Shown: positions 35,946 through 45,454 of the stretch, one piece after another | Layout: every line of letters starts with the position of its first letter | Position numbering within the stretch: the first letter of the stretch is position 1 | DNA from: Octadecabacter arcticus 238 | GTDB taxonomy: Bacteria; Pseudomonadota; Alphaproteobacteria; Rhodobacterales; Rhodobacteraceae | DNA: 64,000 nucleotides | Assembly: GCF_000155735.2 (NCBI RefSeq) | Contig: NC_020908.1 | Coordinates: 5,083,501-5,147,500 of the forward strand | Direction: 5' to 3' | Position numbers and translations under genes: made by a program | Notes under the pieces: generated by a model | What the model was told of the DNA's origin: nothing | The model's database searches: none | The model's input: the letters and a program-made list of their open reading frames with translations, nothing else

Positions 35946-36839
35946 ATGCAAAAACGTGTTACAAAAGCGATCTTTCCTGTGGCTGGCTTGGGAACGCGAT
36001 TTCTGCCTGCAACGAAGTCTGTCCCCAAAGAGATCATGACGCTCGTGGATCGTCCTTTGATCCAATACGCCATTGATGAAGCCCGTGCCGCTGGCATCAA
36101 AGAGTTTATTTTTGTAACCTCACGCGGCAAATCTGCGCTTGAAGATTATTTCGATATTGCTCCGGAATTGGAACGCACGCTGCGTAAGAAGGGTAAGCTC
36201 GATATGTTGGAGGAGCTGAAATCCACTAATATGGAAAGTGGTGCAATCGCCTATATCCGGCAACACAAGGCACTGGGGCTTGGCCATGCAGTTTGGTGTG
36301 CCCGCCGCCTCGTTGCCAATGAACCGTTCGCGGTGATCCTGCCTGATGATGTGATTGCGGCTGAAACGCCCTGCCTTCAGCAGATGGTCGAAGCCCACGA
36401 GGAAACCGGTGGCTGTATGGTCGCTGCGATGGAAGTGCCAAAGGACAAAGCGTCATCTTATGGCGTGATCGACATCAAAGAAGATTTCGGGTCCATGGTG
36501 TCCGTCAAAGGTTTGGTTGAAAAACCCGCTGCCGACGAAGCGCCGTCCAATTTGGCGATCATCGGACGGTATATTCTGACGCCACGGATCATGCAGAACC
36601 TTAACAAAATCAAGAGCGGGTCAGGTGGCGAAGTTCAGCTGACCGATGCGATTGATGCCGAACTGAAAAGCGGACACGACGTGTTTGGATATCGGTTCCG
36701 TGGACAGCGGTTTGACTGCGGATCAAAGGCTGGTTTCCTGCAAGCGACAGTGGCCTTCGGACTTGCCCGCGACGATTTGCGTGGTGAATTCGACACATAC
36801 CTGCGCGAATTGATGTCAATGCATCAGGCCGCACAGTAG
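35946..36839 (+). CDS. galU: UTP-glucose-1-phosphate uridylyltransferase
   Basis: A 297-residue nucleotidyltransferase that makes UDP-glucose from UTP and glucose-1-phosphate in the cytoplasm, supplying glycan synthesis. The N-terminal signature AIFPVAGLGTRFLPATKSVP with KEIM, the central LPDDV and GLVEKP blocks and the length are standard for bacterial GalU. It heads a run of glycosyltransferase genes on the same strand. The ISL3 end is only 40 bases upstream of the start, so its native promoter has been displaced. Transcription must start within those 40 bases or in the IS. No strong ribosome-binding site is visible. Confidence 0.95.
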   Translation: MQKRVTKAIFPVAGLGTRFLPATKSVPKEIMTLVDRPLIQYAIDEARAAGIKEFIFVTSRGKSALEDYFDIAPELERTLRKKGKLDMLEELKSTNMESGAIAYIRQHKALGLGHAVWCARRLVANEPFAVILPDDVIAAETPCLQQMVEAHEETGGCMVAAMEVPKDKASSYGVIDIKEDFGSMVSVKGLVEKPAADEAPSNLAIIGRYILTPRIMQNLNKIKSGSGGEVQLTDAIDAELKSGHDVFGYRFRGQRFDCGSKAGFLQATVAFGLARDDLRGEFDTYLRELMSMHQAAQ

Positions 36840-36850
36840 TCATTGGTTTG

Positions 36851-37915
36851 ATGTTTCCCTTTAATGTCCCAGGGGATCAAATCGCTAATCAATGCAAAAC
36901 GTCAGCCTTTATCGAAGCTCTGTTTGCTTACCGCATGCGGTGGAAGCGCAGGCGTTTGCTTGTTCGGTCTTTACGTCGGCGTGCTGAGATAACGCGCTTT
37001 TCAGGGGGGGATATCCCGCAGTCTGGCGTCTTGGTCTTTTCGACCATGCGCAATGAAGTGGCGCTTGTTGAACACTGGCTCTCACATTACCGCGCGCTTG
37101 GCGTTACGCACTTTCTGATCGTCGATAGCGGGAGTGATGATGGGACTGCCGCGGTTCTGGCCAAGCAGCCTGATGTGTCATTATGGACCACGCCGCATAG
37201 TTACAAAGCATCTCGATTCGGGGTGGATTGGCTGACATGTTTGCAGATCAAACACGGTGCTGGGCGGTGGTGCTTGACCGTCGATGCCGACGAGCTGTTG
37301 GTCTACCCCGACAGTGACACACAGGATCTGCGCGCATTAACCCAACATCTAGACGCCAACGGGTGCGAGGCATTCGGAGCGCTGATGCTGGATATGTACC
37401 CCAAGGGCCCAATCGGGCAGTCGCGTTATGTTGCGGGGGATGATCCGATTCGGACTCTTCCTTGGTTTGACGCCAACAATTACCGCGCGAAGATACATCC
37501 GGTGTTTGGCAATTTATGGATCCAAGGTGGCGTACGGGACCGGATGTTCTTTGGCAGCCAACCTGAACGATCCCCGACACTGAACAAGACACCACTGGTG
37601 AAATGGCGTCGCGGCTTTGCTTATGTTACGTCTACCCATCAAATTCTTCCACGGAGGCTGAACGATGTGTTTGACTTGGGCGGGGCTGCGCGCGTGTCTG
37701 GCGTGTTGCTGCACACGAAGTTCTTGCCCAATATCGCGAAAAAATCTGCCGAGGAATTGACCCGTGCGCAGCACTTTGAGAATAGCGATCTGTACCAGCC
37801 CTACTATAGTGCACTGATCGACGATCCCGATCTTTGGATCGATTCGCCTGTCAAATACAGTGGCACTGCGCAGCTTGAATCTCTTGGACTGATGACACGT
37901 GGAACGTGGGGTTAG
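36851..37915 (+). CDS. Glycosyltransferase family 2 protein
   Basis: A 354-residue protein with a GT2-type N-terminal domain: STMRNEVALVEHWLSHYRAL, the nucleotide-sugar strand FLIVDSGSDDGT and the catalytic DxD equivalent TVDADELLVYP. It has no membrane segments. The Rhodobacterales subfamily (Glyco_tranf_2_4-like) has the later LMLDMYPKGP block seen here. The ATG at 36851 is chosen over TTG 36848. It follows galU by 11 bases, so they are cotranscribed. It probably adds a sugar to a surface polysaccharide; donor and acceptor are unknown. A paralogue follows but is interrupted. Confidence 0.88.
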   Translation: MFPFNVPGDQIANQCKTSAFIEALFAYRMRWKRRRLLVRSLRRRAEITRFSGGDIPQSGVLVFSTMRNEVALVEHWLSHYRALGVTHFLIVDSGSDDGTAAVLAKQPDVSLWTTPHSYKASRFGVDWLTCLQIKHGAGRWCLTVDADELLVYPDSDTQDLRALTQHLDANGCEAFGALMLDMYPKGPIGQSRYVAGDDPIRTLPWFDANNYRAKIHPVFGNLWIQGGVRDRMFFGSQPERSPTLNKTPLVKWRRGFAYVTSTHQILPRRLNDVFDLGGAARVSGVLLHTKFLPNIAKKSAEELTRAQHFENSDLYQPYYSALIDDPDLWIDSPVKYSGTAQLESLGLMTRGTWG

Positions 37916-38381
37916 GGCATCACCTTTTCGAAAGGTTGCCAAATTCTGCCTGTTGTTTATTGAATGGCAACAATGGACGCTAATTGCTCGTATTATCAAT
38001 GGTGTGTTAACTATAAAGCTCTAGCGAGGTTTGCAGACTTCGGTGGCACGATCGGAAGGATGAACTTGAGCGCTTGGACATCATATCGGCTTCGCCTTAA
38101 GCGAAAGCGGGGGCACCTGCGTGCCTGGCGCAAGTCGCGTGAGTTGTCGTCTGTCAAAGATTGTACCAGCCAAATCAAGCCTAACGATATCCTTGTGTTC
38201 TGCACGTTTCGCAACGAAGACATTCGCTTGCCGTATTTCTTTAAATATTACCGTGACTTAGGTGTCGACCATTTCATTATGGTGGACAACGAAAGTGTTG
38301 ATGGTGGGGGGGTAATCCCCCCTAAAATTAGTGGTGTTCAAAAGTAGAATTTTCTCGGCAAGATATCTGAGGAGATTTTTG

Positions 38382-38648
38382 ATGAAGACAGCACGATTTA
38401 GCGACGCACAGATCATGGGCATTTTGAAACAAGCAGAGGGCGGCACGCCGGTCTCTGAGCTGTGTCGGGAGCATGGGATGAGCAGCGCCAGTTTTTATAA
38501 ATGGCGGGCCAAATTCGGTGGAATGGATGCATCTTTGATTGCTGAGATGAAGGACATGTCCGAACAAAACCGGCGGCTCAAGAGGATGTATGCCGAGATG
38601 AGCATGCAGAACGATCTGCTGAAGGAGGCGCTTGGAAAAAAGCGTTAA
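38382..38648 (+). CDS. IS3-family OrfA
   Basis: An 88-residue helix-turn-helix protein ([35 protein letters not shown]) with a C-terminal coiled-coil segment. Near its end the sequence GGAAAAAAGCG offers an A AAA AAG slippery heptamer; a -1 slip enters the orfB frame ([14 protein letters not shown]) and yields the OrfAB transposase. The start has GAGG at 38369-38374. Confidence 0.87.
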   Translation: MKTARFSDAQIMGILKQAEGGTPVSELCREHGMSSASFYKWRAKFGGMDASLIAEMKDMSEQNRRLKRMYAEMSMQNDLLKEALGKKR

Positions 38649-38668
38649 GGCCGTCTCGTCGACGAGAG

Positions 38669-39469
38669 ATGGCCATGAATGCAGTCTTGCAGCGGGGCAC
38701 CAGTATCGCACTTGCCTGTCGTACCTTCCAAATCAGCGAGACCTGCTATCGCTACAGCCCCGTGCTGAGCGGCGAGAACGAGGAGATCGCCGATTGGCTG
38801 GAACGGTTGACCGAGAACAAGCGCACGTGGGGCTTTGGCCTGTGCTTTTTGTATCTGCGCAACGTGCAGGGCTATGGGTGGAACCATAAGCGCGTCTATC
38901 GGATTTACTGCGAACTGGAGCTGAACTTACGGATTAAGCCCAAGAAACGACTGAAGCGGGATAAGCCTGAACCGTTGGCCGTGCCTGATGCCCCAAACGA
39001 CACCTGGTTGATGGATTTCATGGCAGATCAGCTTGCGGATGGGCGATCAATACGGACGTTAAACGTGTTGGATGACTTTAATCGCGAAGGGCTATGCATC
39101 GAAGTCGACTTCTCGTTGCCCGCGGAACGCGTTGTTCGCAGCCTCGACCGGATCATCGAATGGCGCGGCAAACCCCAAGCCATTCGCGTCGACAACGGCC
39201 CAGAGTATATCAGCGGGACCTTGATGACATGGGCTGAGAAGCACGGTGTTCGACTTGAACACACCCAGCCAGGCAAACCCCAACAGAACGCTTATATCGA
39301 GCGTTACAATCGCACCGTCCGCGGCGAATGGCTGAGCCAAAACATCTTTGAAACCATTGAGGAGGCGCAGAACCAGGCAACACAATGGCTCTGGACTTAC
39401 AACAACGAGCGACCCAACATGGGCATTGGCGGCATAACACCCGCAATGAAACTGAAAACAGCTGCGTGA
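38669..39469 (+). CDS. IS3-family OrfB (DDE integrase domain)
   Basis: A 266-residue frame with the integrase core: [11 protein letters not shown] (Asp), IRVDNGPEY (Asp) and [13 protein letters not shown] (Glu), ending with the [16 protein letters not shown] tail. It is expressed mainly as the OrfAB fusion through the upstream frameshift site. There are no visible lesions, so the element is probably still mobile. Confidence 0.88.
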   Translation: MAMNAVLQRGTSIALACRTFQISETCYRYSPVLSGENEEIADWLERLTENKRTWGFGLCFLYLRNVQGYGWNHKRVYRIYCELELNLRIKPKKRLKRDKPEPLAVPDAPNDTWLMDFMADQLADGRSIRTLNVLDDFNREGLCIEVDFSLPAERVVRSLDRIIEWRGKPQAIRVDNGPEYISGTLMTWAEKHGVRLEHTQPGKPQQNAYIERYNRTVRGEWLSQNIFETIEEAQNQATQWLWTYNNERPNMGIGGITPAMKLKTAA

Positions 39470-40274
39470 ATTCTACAGCTGAGCCCCATTAAAAATGGGG
39501 GGATTACAGGGGCGACTATGCCGCGAATCAACCGGATGTGTCGATCTGGAAGGCCAAGGGCAGCTATCGCCGCTCGCGGTTTGGCGTTGACTGGCTGAAC
39601 CACCTTCAGCGTAAATATGCAGATGGTCATTGGACGCTTGTCGTCGATCCGGATGAGTTTTGTGTCTACCCGTTCTGCGATACCCGCCCTGTGCGCGCGT
39701 TGACAGATTGGCTAGATGCATCTGACATTCGCAGCTTTGGTGCCATGTTGTTGGATATGTACCCCAAAGGCCGGCTTGACGCGGTACCTTATCAGCGTGG
39801 CCAAGACCCGATGGAGATCACGTCGTGGTTTGACAGTGGCAATTACACGGTTTCAAAGAACCATTTGTTCTACAACTTATGGATTCAAGACGGCCCGCGG
39901 GCCCGTGTGTTCTTTCAGGACGAACCGTGGCGTGCCCCTGCGTTGAACAAAACGCCACTTGTGAAGTGGGACAAGAATTACGCCTACGTGAATTCCACCC
40001 ATATGGTTCTGCCGCGCGGTTTGAACCTTGTGTATGATGAATGGGGCGGTGAAAAAGCATCAGGTGTGCTGCTGCATGCCAAATTCCTTGATACGTTTGG
40101 CGCCAAAGCAGCCGAAGAATTGGCACGTCGTCAGCACTATGCTGGCAGTCAGGAATATAAGGCCTACGCAGACGGAATTTCGAAACATCCTGACTTGTGG
40201 TGTAAATGGTCTGAGAAATACATCAACTGGCGCCAGCTTGAGATTCTTGGCCTCATGTCGAAAGGCAACTGGGC

Positions 40275-41969
40275 ATGAGCGTCGGTGTCGTCATGTTGGT
40301 GCACAATGCATTTGACCGTGCCGAACAGGTGGTTCGTCACTGGGCGGCTGCGGGTTGCCCCGTGGTGATCCATGTCGACAAGAACGTTAAATTTGCCACC
40401 TACGATGCTTTCGTAAAAAGCGTGGCAGACTTGCCGGATGTGATGTTTTCCAAGCGCCATCGCTGTGAATGGGGCACGTGGGGTATCGTCGCTGCGTCGC
40501 AATCCGCATCAAGCATGATGTTGAATAATTTTGCTGACGTGCGTCATGTCTATTTGGCGTCTGGGTCTTGTTTGCCGCTGCGCCCGATCAAAGATCTGCA
40601 ATCCTATCTGGAAAAACGCCCGCGTACCGATTTCATCGAAAGTGCGACGACGGCAGATGTTCCGTGGACCCAAGGCGGACTTGATTTTGAACGCTTCACG
40701 CTGCGGTTTCCATTCTCATGGCGTAAACATCGTATGCTATTTGACCGCTACGTTGATTTTCAACGGCGTTTCAAAATGTATCGCCGCGTGCCCGAAGGGA
40801 TTGTGCCGCATATGGGATCGCAGTGGTGGTGTCTGACGCGCCAGACATTGTCAGCGATTCTAGAAGACCCCGATCGCGCCGTTTATGACAGATATTTCAA
40901 GCGGGTCTGGATTCCGGATGAAAGCTATTTTCAGACGCTTGTGCGACTCTATTCGCAAAGTATCGAAAGCCGGTCCCTCACCCTGTCGAAGTTCGACTAT
41001 CAGGGCAAACCGCACATCTTTTATGACGATCATCTGCAACTGCTTCGGCGATCAGATTGCTTTGTTGCGCGCAAAATCTGGCCCCACGCGAACAGGCTTT
41101 ATGACAACTTCCTGAACGAAGAAAATCCGTTGAAGGGGGCTGAACCGAACCCCGGTAAGATTGACCGTATCTTTTCGAAGGCGGTTGAACGGCGCACCCG
41201 CGGACGCGCGGGCCTGTTCATGCAAAGCCGCCTGCCCCGACCGGGGTACGAGAACGGATTTACGTCTGCGCCCTATTCAGTGTTCGAAGGCTTTGCCGAA
41301 CTGTTTGAAGATTTTGAACCATGGCTTGGGCGGATGACGGGTACACGGGTTCATGGGCATTTATATGCCAAAGATCGTGTTGAATTTGAGGGCCGGCAAA
41401 AGACGTTCAGTGGCGCGTTATGCGACAATGCAAAATTACGAGACCACCATGCGCAATCCTTCCTTGTGAACCTGATTTGGAACACGCGTGGTGAGCGTCA
41501 GTGCTTTCAATTTGGCCCGATGGACAGTCAACTTGTCAGCTGGGATTTAGCCAAAGACCCCAACGCGCAGATTTCTGTGATCTCTGGAGCCTGGGCCATT
41601 CCGCTATTCCAGTCGAACCGCAATTTCTCAGATATCCGTGCGCATGCTGCTGAATTGCAGCGCATTGAGAGTGAGCATTTAGACGCGCTCCGCTCCACTT
41701 GGGTTAAGGCACGTATTCGTATCTGGACGTTAGCCGATTTTATTGAAACGCCGATGGAGGCGCTGCAAACGGTTCTTGATGAAATGGGTGCCAAGAACCT
41801 GCGCCGTGTCACTGAGGCCCCAAAAATGGCGGACCTGACAGGTTTTAGCCAGTTCCTACAAAACCTTAAGAACCAAGGAATGCACCCGTATCTGATGGGT
41901 GACTTCCCCTCCGACGCTGGCCCAACGGCGCAACGCCCGTCGCGCCGCAAACCTTATTTGGTACGCTAG
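40275..41969 (+). CDS. Core-2/I-branching-type glycosyltransferase (GT14) with C-terminal extension
   Basis: A 564-residue protein. The first about 270 residues match the Core-2/I-branching enzyme fold: VVMLVHNAFDRAEQVVRHW, VIHVDKN, YLASGSCLPLRP and QWWCLTRQTL. The remaining half corresponds to an extension usual in Rhodobacterales homologues (DUF5927-type, from memory), in which FGPMDSQLVSWDLA is recognisable. It has no signal peptide or membrane helix. It overlaps the disrupted GT2 gene by four bases and is followed within four bases by the sulfotransferase gene, so all belong to one glycan operon. IS3 insertion upstream may reduce its expression. Confidence 0.85.
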   Translation: MSVGVVMLVHNAFDRAEQVVRHWAAAGCPVVIHVDKNVKFATYDAFVKSVADLPDVMFSKRHRCEWGTWGIVAASQSASSMMLNNFADVRHVYLASGSCLPLRPIKDLQSYLEKRPRTDFIESATTADVPWTQGGLDFERFTLRFPFSWRKHRMLFDRYVDFQRRFKMYRRVPEGIVPHMGSQWWCLTRQTLSAILEDPDRAVYDRYFKRVWIPDESYFQTLVRLYSQSIESRSLTLSKFDYQGKPHIFYDDHLQLLRRSDCFVARKIWPHANRLYDNFLNEENPLKGAEPNPGKIDRIFSKAVERRTRGRAGLFMQSRLPRPGYENGFTSAPYSVFEGFAELFEDFEPWLGRMTGTRVHGHLYAKDRVEFEGRQKTFSGALCDNAKLRDHHAQSFLVNLIWNTRGERQCFQFGPMDSQLVSWDLAKDPNAQISVISGAWAIPLFQSNRNFSDIRAHAAELQRIESEHLDALRSTWVKARIRIWTLADFIETPMEALQTVLDEMGAKNLRRVTEAPKMADLTGFSQFLQNLKNQGMHPYLMGDFPSDAGPTAQRPSRRKPYLVR

Positions 41970-41972
41970 AAG

Positions 41973-43394
41973 ATGGGTGATTTTGACTATTTTGTCGTGT
42001 TCGCGGAAATGCGTACTGGGTCCAACTTTTTGGAAACCAACATCAACGCGTTTGATGGCTTGGCTTGCCTTGGTGAGGCGTATAATCCGCATTTTGTTGG
42101 CTATCCGAACCGAACAGAGATTTTGGGTGTGACGCTGGAAGATCGCAACGCGGACCCGCAGATTTTGCTGGAAAAAGTCAAAGTTGCCGATGGATTGAAC
42201 GGGTTTCGATATTTCAACGACCATGACCCACGGGTATTTGACACTGTGATGGCCGATCGTCGTTGCGCCAAGATTATTTTGACGCGCAATCCGGTTGAAA
42301 GCTACGTCAGCTGGAAAATCGCTAAGGCCACCGGCCAGTGGAAACTGACCGATGTAAAACGATTGCGCGAAGACACTGTGACGTTCAAAGCGACTGAATT
42401 CAGGCAACACATCGACAAACTACAGGCGTTTCAGGTACGTCTTCTCAACACGTTGCAGAAGGCCGGACAGACTGCGTTTTATGTGGATTATGAAGACTTG
42501 CAAGATGTTGATGTGATGAACGGACTTGCTGGCTTTCTTGGTGTCTACGAACGTCTAGAAACGCTCGACTCGTCATTAAAGAAACAAAACCCAAGCGCAT
42601 TGTCCAAAAAAGTCGAGAATTTCGGTGAGATGGAAGCAGCGCTCGCGCAACTGGATCGGTTTAACCTGAACCGCACGCCGAACTTTGAACCGCGCCGTGG
42701 GCCCGCGGTGCCAAGCTATATTGCCGCGTCCAAATCCCCGCTTTTGTACTTGCCGATTAAATCTGGCCCCGTCGCGGTTGTAATAGAATGGTTGGCGGGC
42801 CTTGATGATGCGCGGCAGGACGATCTTTTGGGGAAGCTCACGCAAAAATCCCTGCGCCAATGGAAACGACAACTGCCCGGGCATCGTAGTTTTACGGTTC
42901 TGCGCCATCCAGTTGCCCGCGCCCATGCAGCGTTCTGCAATAAAATACTGACAACGAATGAGGGCAGTCTAACCGAAATTAGAAATATTTTACGCAACCA
43001 ATTCAAATTGCCGATCCCGGCAAAATATCCTGATTCGGCGTACACTTCGCTAGAACACTGAGCGGCATTTCTGGCATTCTTGAAGTTTGTGAAATCGAAT
43101 ATTGCATCGCAAACGACAATCCGTGTGGATGCACATTGGGCAACACAGTCACAGGCGTTGCAGGGATTCGCGGAATTCGCATCGCCCGATTTGATTCTGC
43201 GCGAAGGGCGACTGGAAGAAGACCTTGCGATTCTGGCGGCGCAGGTTGGCAAATCAACAATGCCAAAGATCGCGGATATGACTGATCCACATTCAGCACT
43301 ATTGACCGAAATTTATGACGATGAAATTGAGGCCGCTGTCCACGACGTTTACCAGCGCGACTATATTACGTTCGGGTTTGGGCCGTATTTATAG
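41973..43394 (+). pseudogene. Tandem-domain sulfotransferase with in-frame TGA
   Basis: Reading through a TGA at 43059-43061 gives one 473-residue protein. Domain 1 has the PAPS phosphate-binding loop RTGSNFLETN (residues 14-23) and the 3'-phosphate motif ILTRNPVESYVSW, as in NodH-type enzymes. Domain 2 has PIKSG and FTVLRHPVARAHAAF, also sulfotransferase-like. Sequence after the stop (LAFLKFVKSNIASQTTIRVD) continues in the same frame without a break, so the TGA is probably a mutated CGA. A product ending at 43061 would contain domain 1 and part of domain 2. It would sulfate a surface carbohydrate made by the upstream genes. Confidence 0.8.
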
Positions 43395-43404
43395 ACGACT
43401 GGGA

Positions 43405-43869
43405 TTAGGCTGCCTGCGCAGAACTCGCTTCCGTCAGGATCGTGTAAATCGTGGAGGGGTCTTCGTTCGCCCGAAGCTTGGCACAAATGCCTTCGTCGCG
43501 AAGCGTACGCGACACGAGTGCCAGTGCTTTGAGATGGATGACACCAGCGTCCTCAGGAGCAAAAAGGGCAAAGACGAGATCGACTGGTTGGCGATCCACC
43601 GAATCAAAATCCAGTGGCTTTTTCACCCGTAAGAACAGCCCGCAGACCTGCTCCAACCCCGGAAGACGCGCATGGGGAAGCGCGACGCCATGGCCCACAC
43701 CTGTGGGGCCAAGGCTTTCGCGGTCCACAAGGGCATCAATCACAACGGACTGCCTCATTCCAAAGCAAGATTCTGCCATATCGGCAATGTCATGGAACAT
43801 GCGCTTCTTGCTGCTTGCTGCAGCAATCACCTTAATCCCAGCCGCCGGAAGAATGTCTTGTATTGTCAT
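43405..43869 (-). CDS. ptsN: PTS IIA-like nitrogen regulatory protein PtsN
   Basis: A 154-residue EIIA-Ntr domain protein. The phosphorylated His66 lies in GVALPHARLPG, and KPLDFDSVDRQPVDLVFAL is the typical core. It receives phosphate from the nitrogen PTS (EI-Ntr, NPr) and regulates potassium transport, nitrogen responses and other targets in the cytoplasm. It is 29 bases downstream of hpf, the usual arrangement, and converges with the sulfotransferase gene 10 bases away. Confidence 0.93.
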   Translation of the reverse strand: MTIQDILPAAGIKVIAAASSKKRMFHDIADMAESCFGMRQSVVIDALVDRESLGPTGVGHGVALPHARLPGLEQVCGLFLRVKKPLDFDSVDRQPVDLVFALFAPEDAGVIHLKALALVSRTLRDEGICAKLRANEDPSTIYTILTEASSAQAA

Positions 43870-43898
43870 GCTTCAAATCACGTCGGACATTGCCCGAA

Positions 43899-44474
43899 CT
43901 AGCCTGTGTTACGCGGGTCTATCCAACCGATGTTGCCGTCTTCGCGGCGATAAACAACGTTGATTCCGCTATGTCCTTCGTTTCGGAAAACCAAGACCGG
44001 CGCATCGGCGATCTCCATTTGCATAACTGCTTCTCCAACGGAGATTGATGGGATTTTGGTCTCCATCTCAGCCACGATCATAGAGTTTACGCCGTCCAGT
44101 TCTTGATCATCCGACTCATCATTCGAAGCGAGGATATACGAGCCCGCATCAGAAAGTTCAACGGGTTGTGATCGGTCCCTATGGTGGTCTTTCAGACGGC
44201 GTTTATACCGCCGAAGCTGTTTTTCCATTTTCTCGGACGCACCATCAAAAGCTGCATAGATTTCAGTGCCTTTGCCTTTGGCTTGCGCGGTCAAACCAGT
44301 TGAAAGATGGACTTCAGCCTCGCAAACATATTCGTGCCCGCTCCTGGAAAAAACAATAATTGCGTTGGTCGGGCGTCCTGCATATTTGCTAAAAACCTCT
44401 CCCATTTCAGTCTGCACGTGGGTTTGCAGGGCTTCACCAATGTCGATTTGCTTTCCTGTGATCTGATAGTGCAT
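43899..44474 (-). CDS. hpf: Ribosome hibernation promoting factor, long form
   Basis: A 191-residue protein with an N-terminal S30AE domain (MHYQITGKQIDIGEALQTHV, KMEKQLRRYKRRLKDHH) and the C-terminal dimerisation domain (AVMQMEIADAPVLVFRNEGH) of long HPF. It joins 70S ribosomes into inactive dimers during starvation. In many alphaproteobacteria rpoN separates lptB from this gene; here the 215-base gap contains no gene and probably the hpf-ptsN promoter. Confidence 0.94.
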   Translation of the reverse strand: MHYQITGKQIDIGEALQTHVQTEMGEVFSKYAGRPTNAIIVFSRSGHEYVCEAEVHLSTGLTAQAKGKGTEIYAAFDGASEKMEKQLRRYKRRLKDHHRDRSQPVELSDAGSYILASNDESDDQELDGVNSMIVAEMETKIPSISVGEAVMQMEIADAPVLVFRNEGHSGINVVYRREDGNIGWIDPRNTG

Positions 44475-44689
44475 CTCGTCTCCTTTTTCGTCGTTAAAGG
44501 CAATTCGGGCGTCAAAACGATTAAGGATACGTTAAGTTACGCTGGAATTGTCAGGGGTGATGGCAGGGGATGGGTTGTGTGCCACTGGCGCCTGTGAGGC
44601 GTGGACCAGTTTGCATTGGAAACCTGTTCTGTCATCCTTTGTAGTTGGCGACAAAAAGGGGGTGTCTGTCAATGACATCTGTAAACAGA

Positions 44690-45454
44690 TCACGGAACGC
44701 GGAAGGAATTCCCAAGGTAAACGCGGCGCACGTTCTCGTCGCGCACGACCTCATCGGTGGTGCCGGACATCAGGATTTTGCCGTCATGCAGAATGTAGGC
44801 CCGGTCGACAATCTGTAGTGTTTCCTGAACGTTATGGTCGGTTATGAGCACGCCAATACCACGGTTTTTCAGGTCTGCCGTGAGGTGGCGAATTTCGCCC
44901 ACAGCAATCGGATCAACGCCAGCAAATGGTTCATCCAGCAGCACATATTTTGGATCAGCCGCCAGACACCTTGCGATTTCTGCACGCCTGCGTTCACCAC
45001 CTGACAGGGCCATCGCGGGGGCGCGGCGCAAATGTTCGATCGAAAAATCTGACAGCAACTCCTCGAGTCGTTCGCGTCGACGGGTGCGGTCGGGTTCTGC
45101 AATTTCAAGGATCGCAAGGATATTGTCTTCGACGCTTAGCCCGCGAAAAATAGACATTTCTTGCGGTAAATACCCGATACCGAGTTTTGCACGGCGATAC
45201 ATTGGCAAGGCTGTAATGTCGCGGCCGTCAACAATAACATTGCCGGCTTCGGGTGTCACAAGACCTGCGATGGCATAGAAACACGTGGTTTTGCCCGATC
45301 CGTTTGGCCCAAGAAGCGCAACAACTTCGCCACGACCCAGTTCAAGGCTAACATCACGAATGACCATCCGTTTACGGTAGCTTTTCCTTAAGTTGACGAC
45401 CTTCAGGCCGACGTCACCGTCTGTGATCGTCAATCCATGTCCGGATTTTGGCAT
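44690..45454 (-). CDS. lptB: LPS export ABC transporter ATP-binding protein LptB
   Basis: A 254-residue ABC ATPase with Walker A GPNGSGKTT, signature LSGGERRR, Walker B YVLLDEPFAGVDP and the H-loop TDHNV. LptB drives LptFG to extract lipopolysaccharide from the inner membrane. Its start overlaps the stop of lptA by one base, and it is part of the kdsD-lptC-lptA-lptB unit. Confidence 0.96.
   Translation of the reverse strand: MPKSGHGLTITDGDVGLKVVNLRKSYRKRMVIRDVSLELGRGEVVALLGPNGSGKTTCFYAIAGLVTPEAGNVIVDGRDITALPMYRRAKLGIGYLPQEMSIFRGLSVEDNILAILEIAEPDRTRRRERLEELLSDFSIEHLRRAPAMALSGGERRRAEIARCLAADPKYVLLDEPFAGVDPIAVGEIRHLTADLKNRGIGVLITDHNVQETLQIVDRAYILHDGKILMSGTTDEVVRDENVRRVYLGNSFRVP

Larger units (their letters stand above)
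38311..39508 (+). mobile_element. IS3-family element, apparently intact, in a GT2 gene
   Basis: Ends are GGTAATCCCCCC at 38311 and the complement of TGTAATCCCCCC ending 39508, with a GGGG target duplication. It encodes orfA and orfB joined by a -1 frameshift signal. Confidence 0.88.
37964..40278 (+). pseudogene. Glycosyltransferase family 2 gene disrupted by IS3
   Basis: The 5' part (37964-38310) encodes DILVFCTFRNEDIRLPYFFK and HFIMVDNESVDGG. The 3' part (39509-40278) resumes with YAANQPDVSIWKAKGSYRRS and VVDPDEFCVYP. Removing the IS3 element and one copy of a 4-base GGGG duplication rejoins the frame exactly as DGGGDY. The reconstructed protein is a close paralogue of the upstream GT2. The start may be ATG 37964 or ATG 38060. 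The 3' part overlaps the next gene by four bases. The disruption looks recent, since no other lesion is visible. Confidence 0.88.

Noticed and set aside
37922..37936. ACCTTT-TCG-AAAGGT hairpin after the first GT2 gene as a terminator
   Set aside because: The stem is only six A/T-rich pairs without a following T run, and the next glycosyltransferase gene continues in the same direction.
43059..43061. TGA in the sulfotransferase as a possible selenocysteine codon
   Set aside because: No SECIS-like hairpin is evident just downstream, the family has no selenoproteins known to me, and the position is not catalytic.
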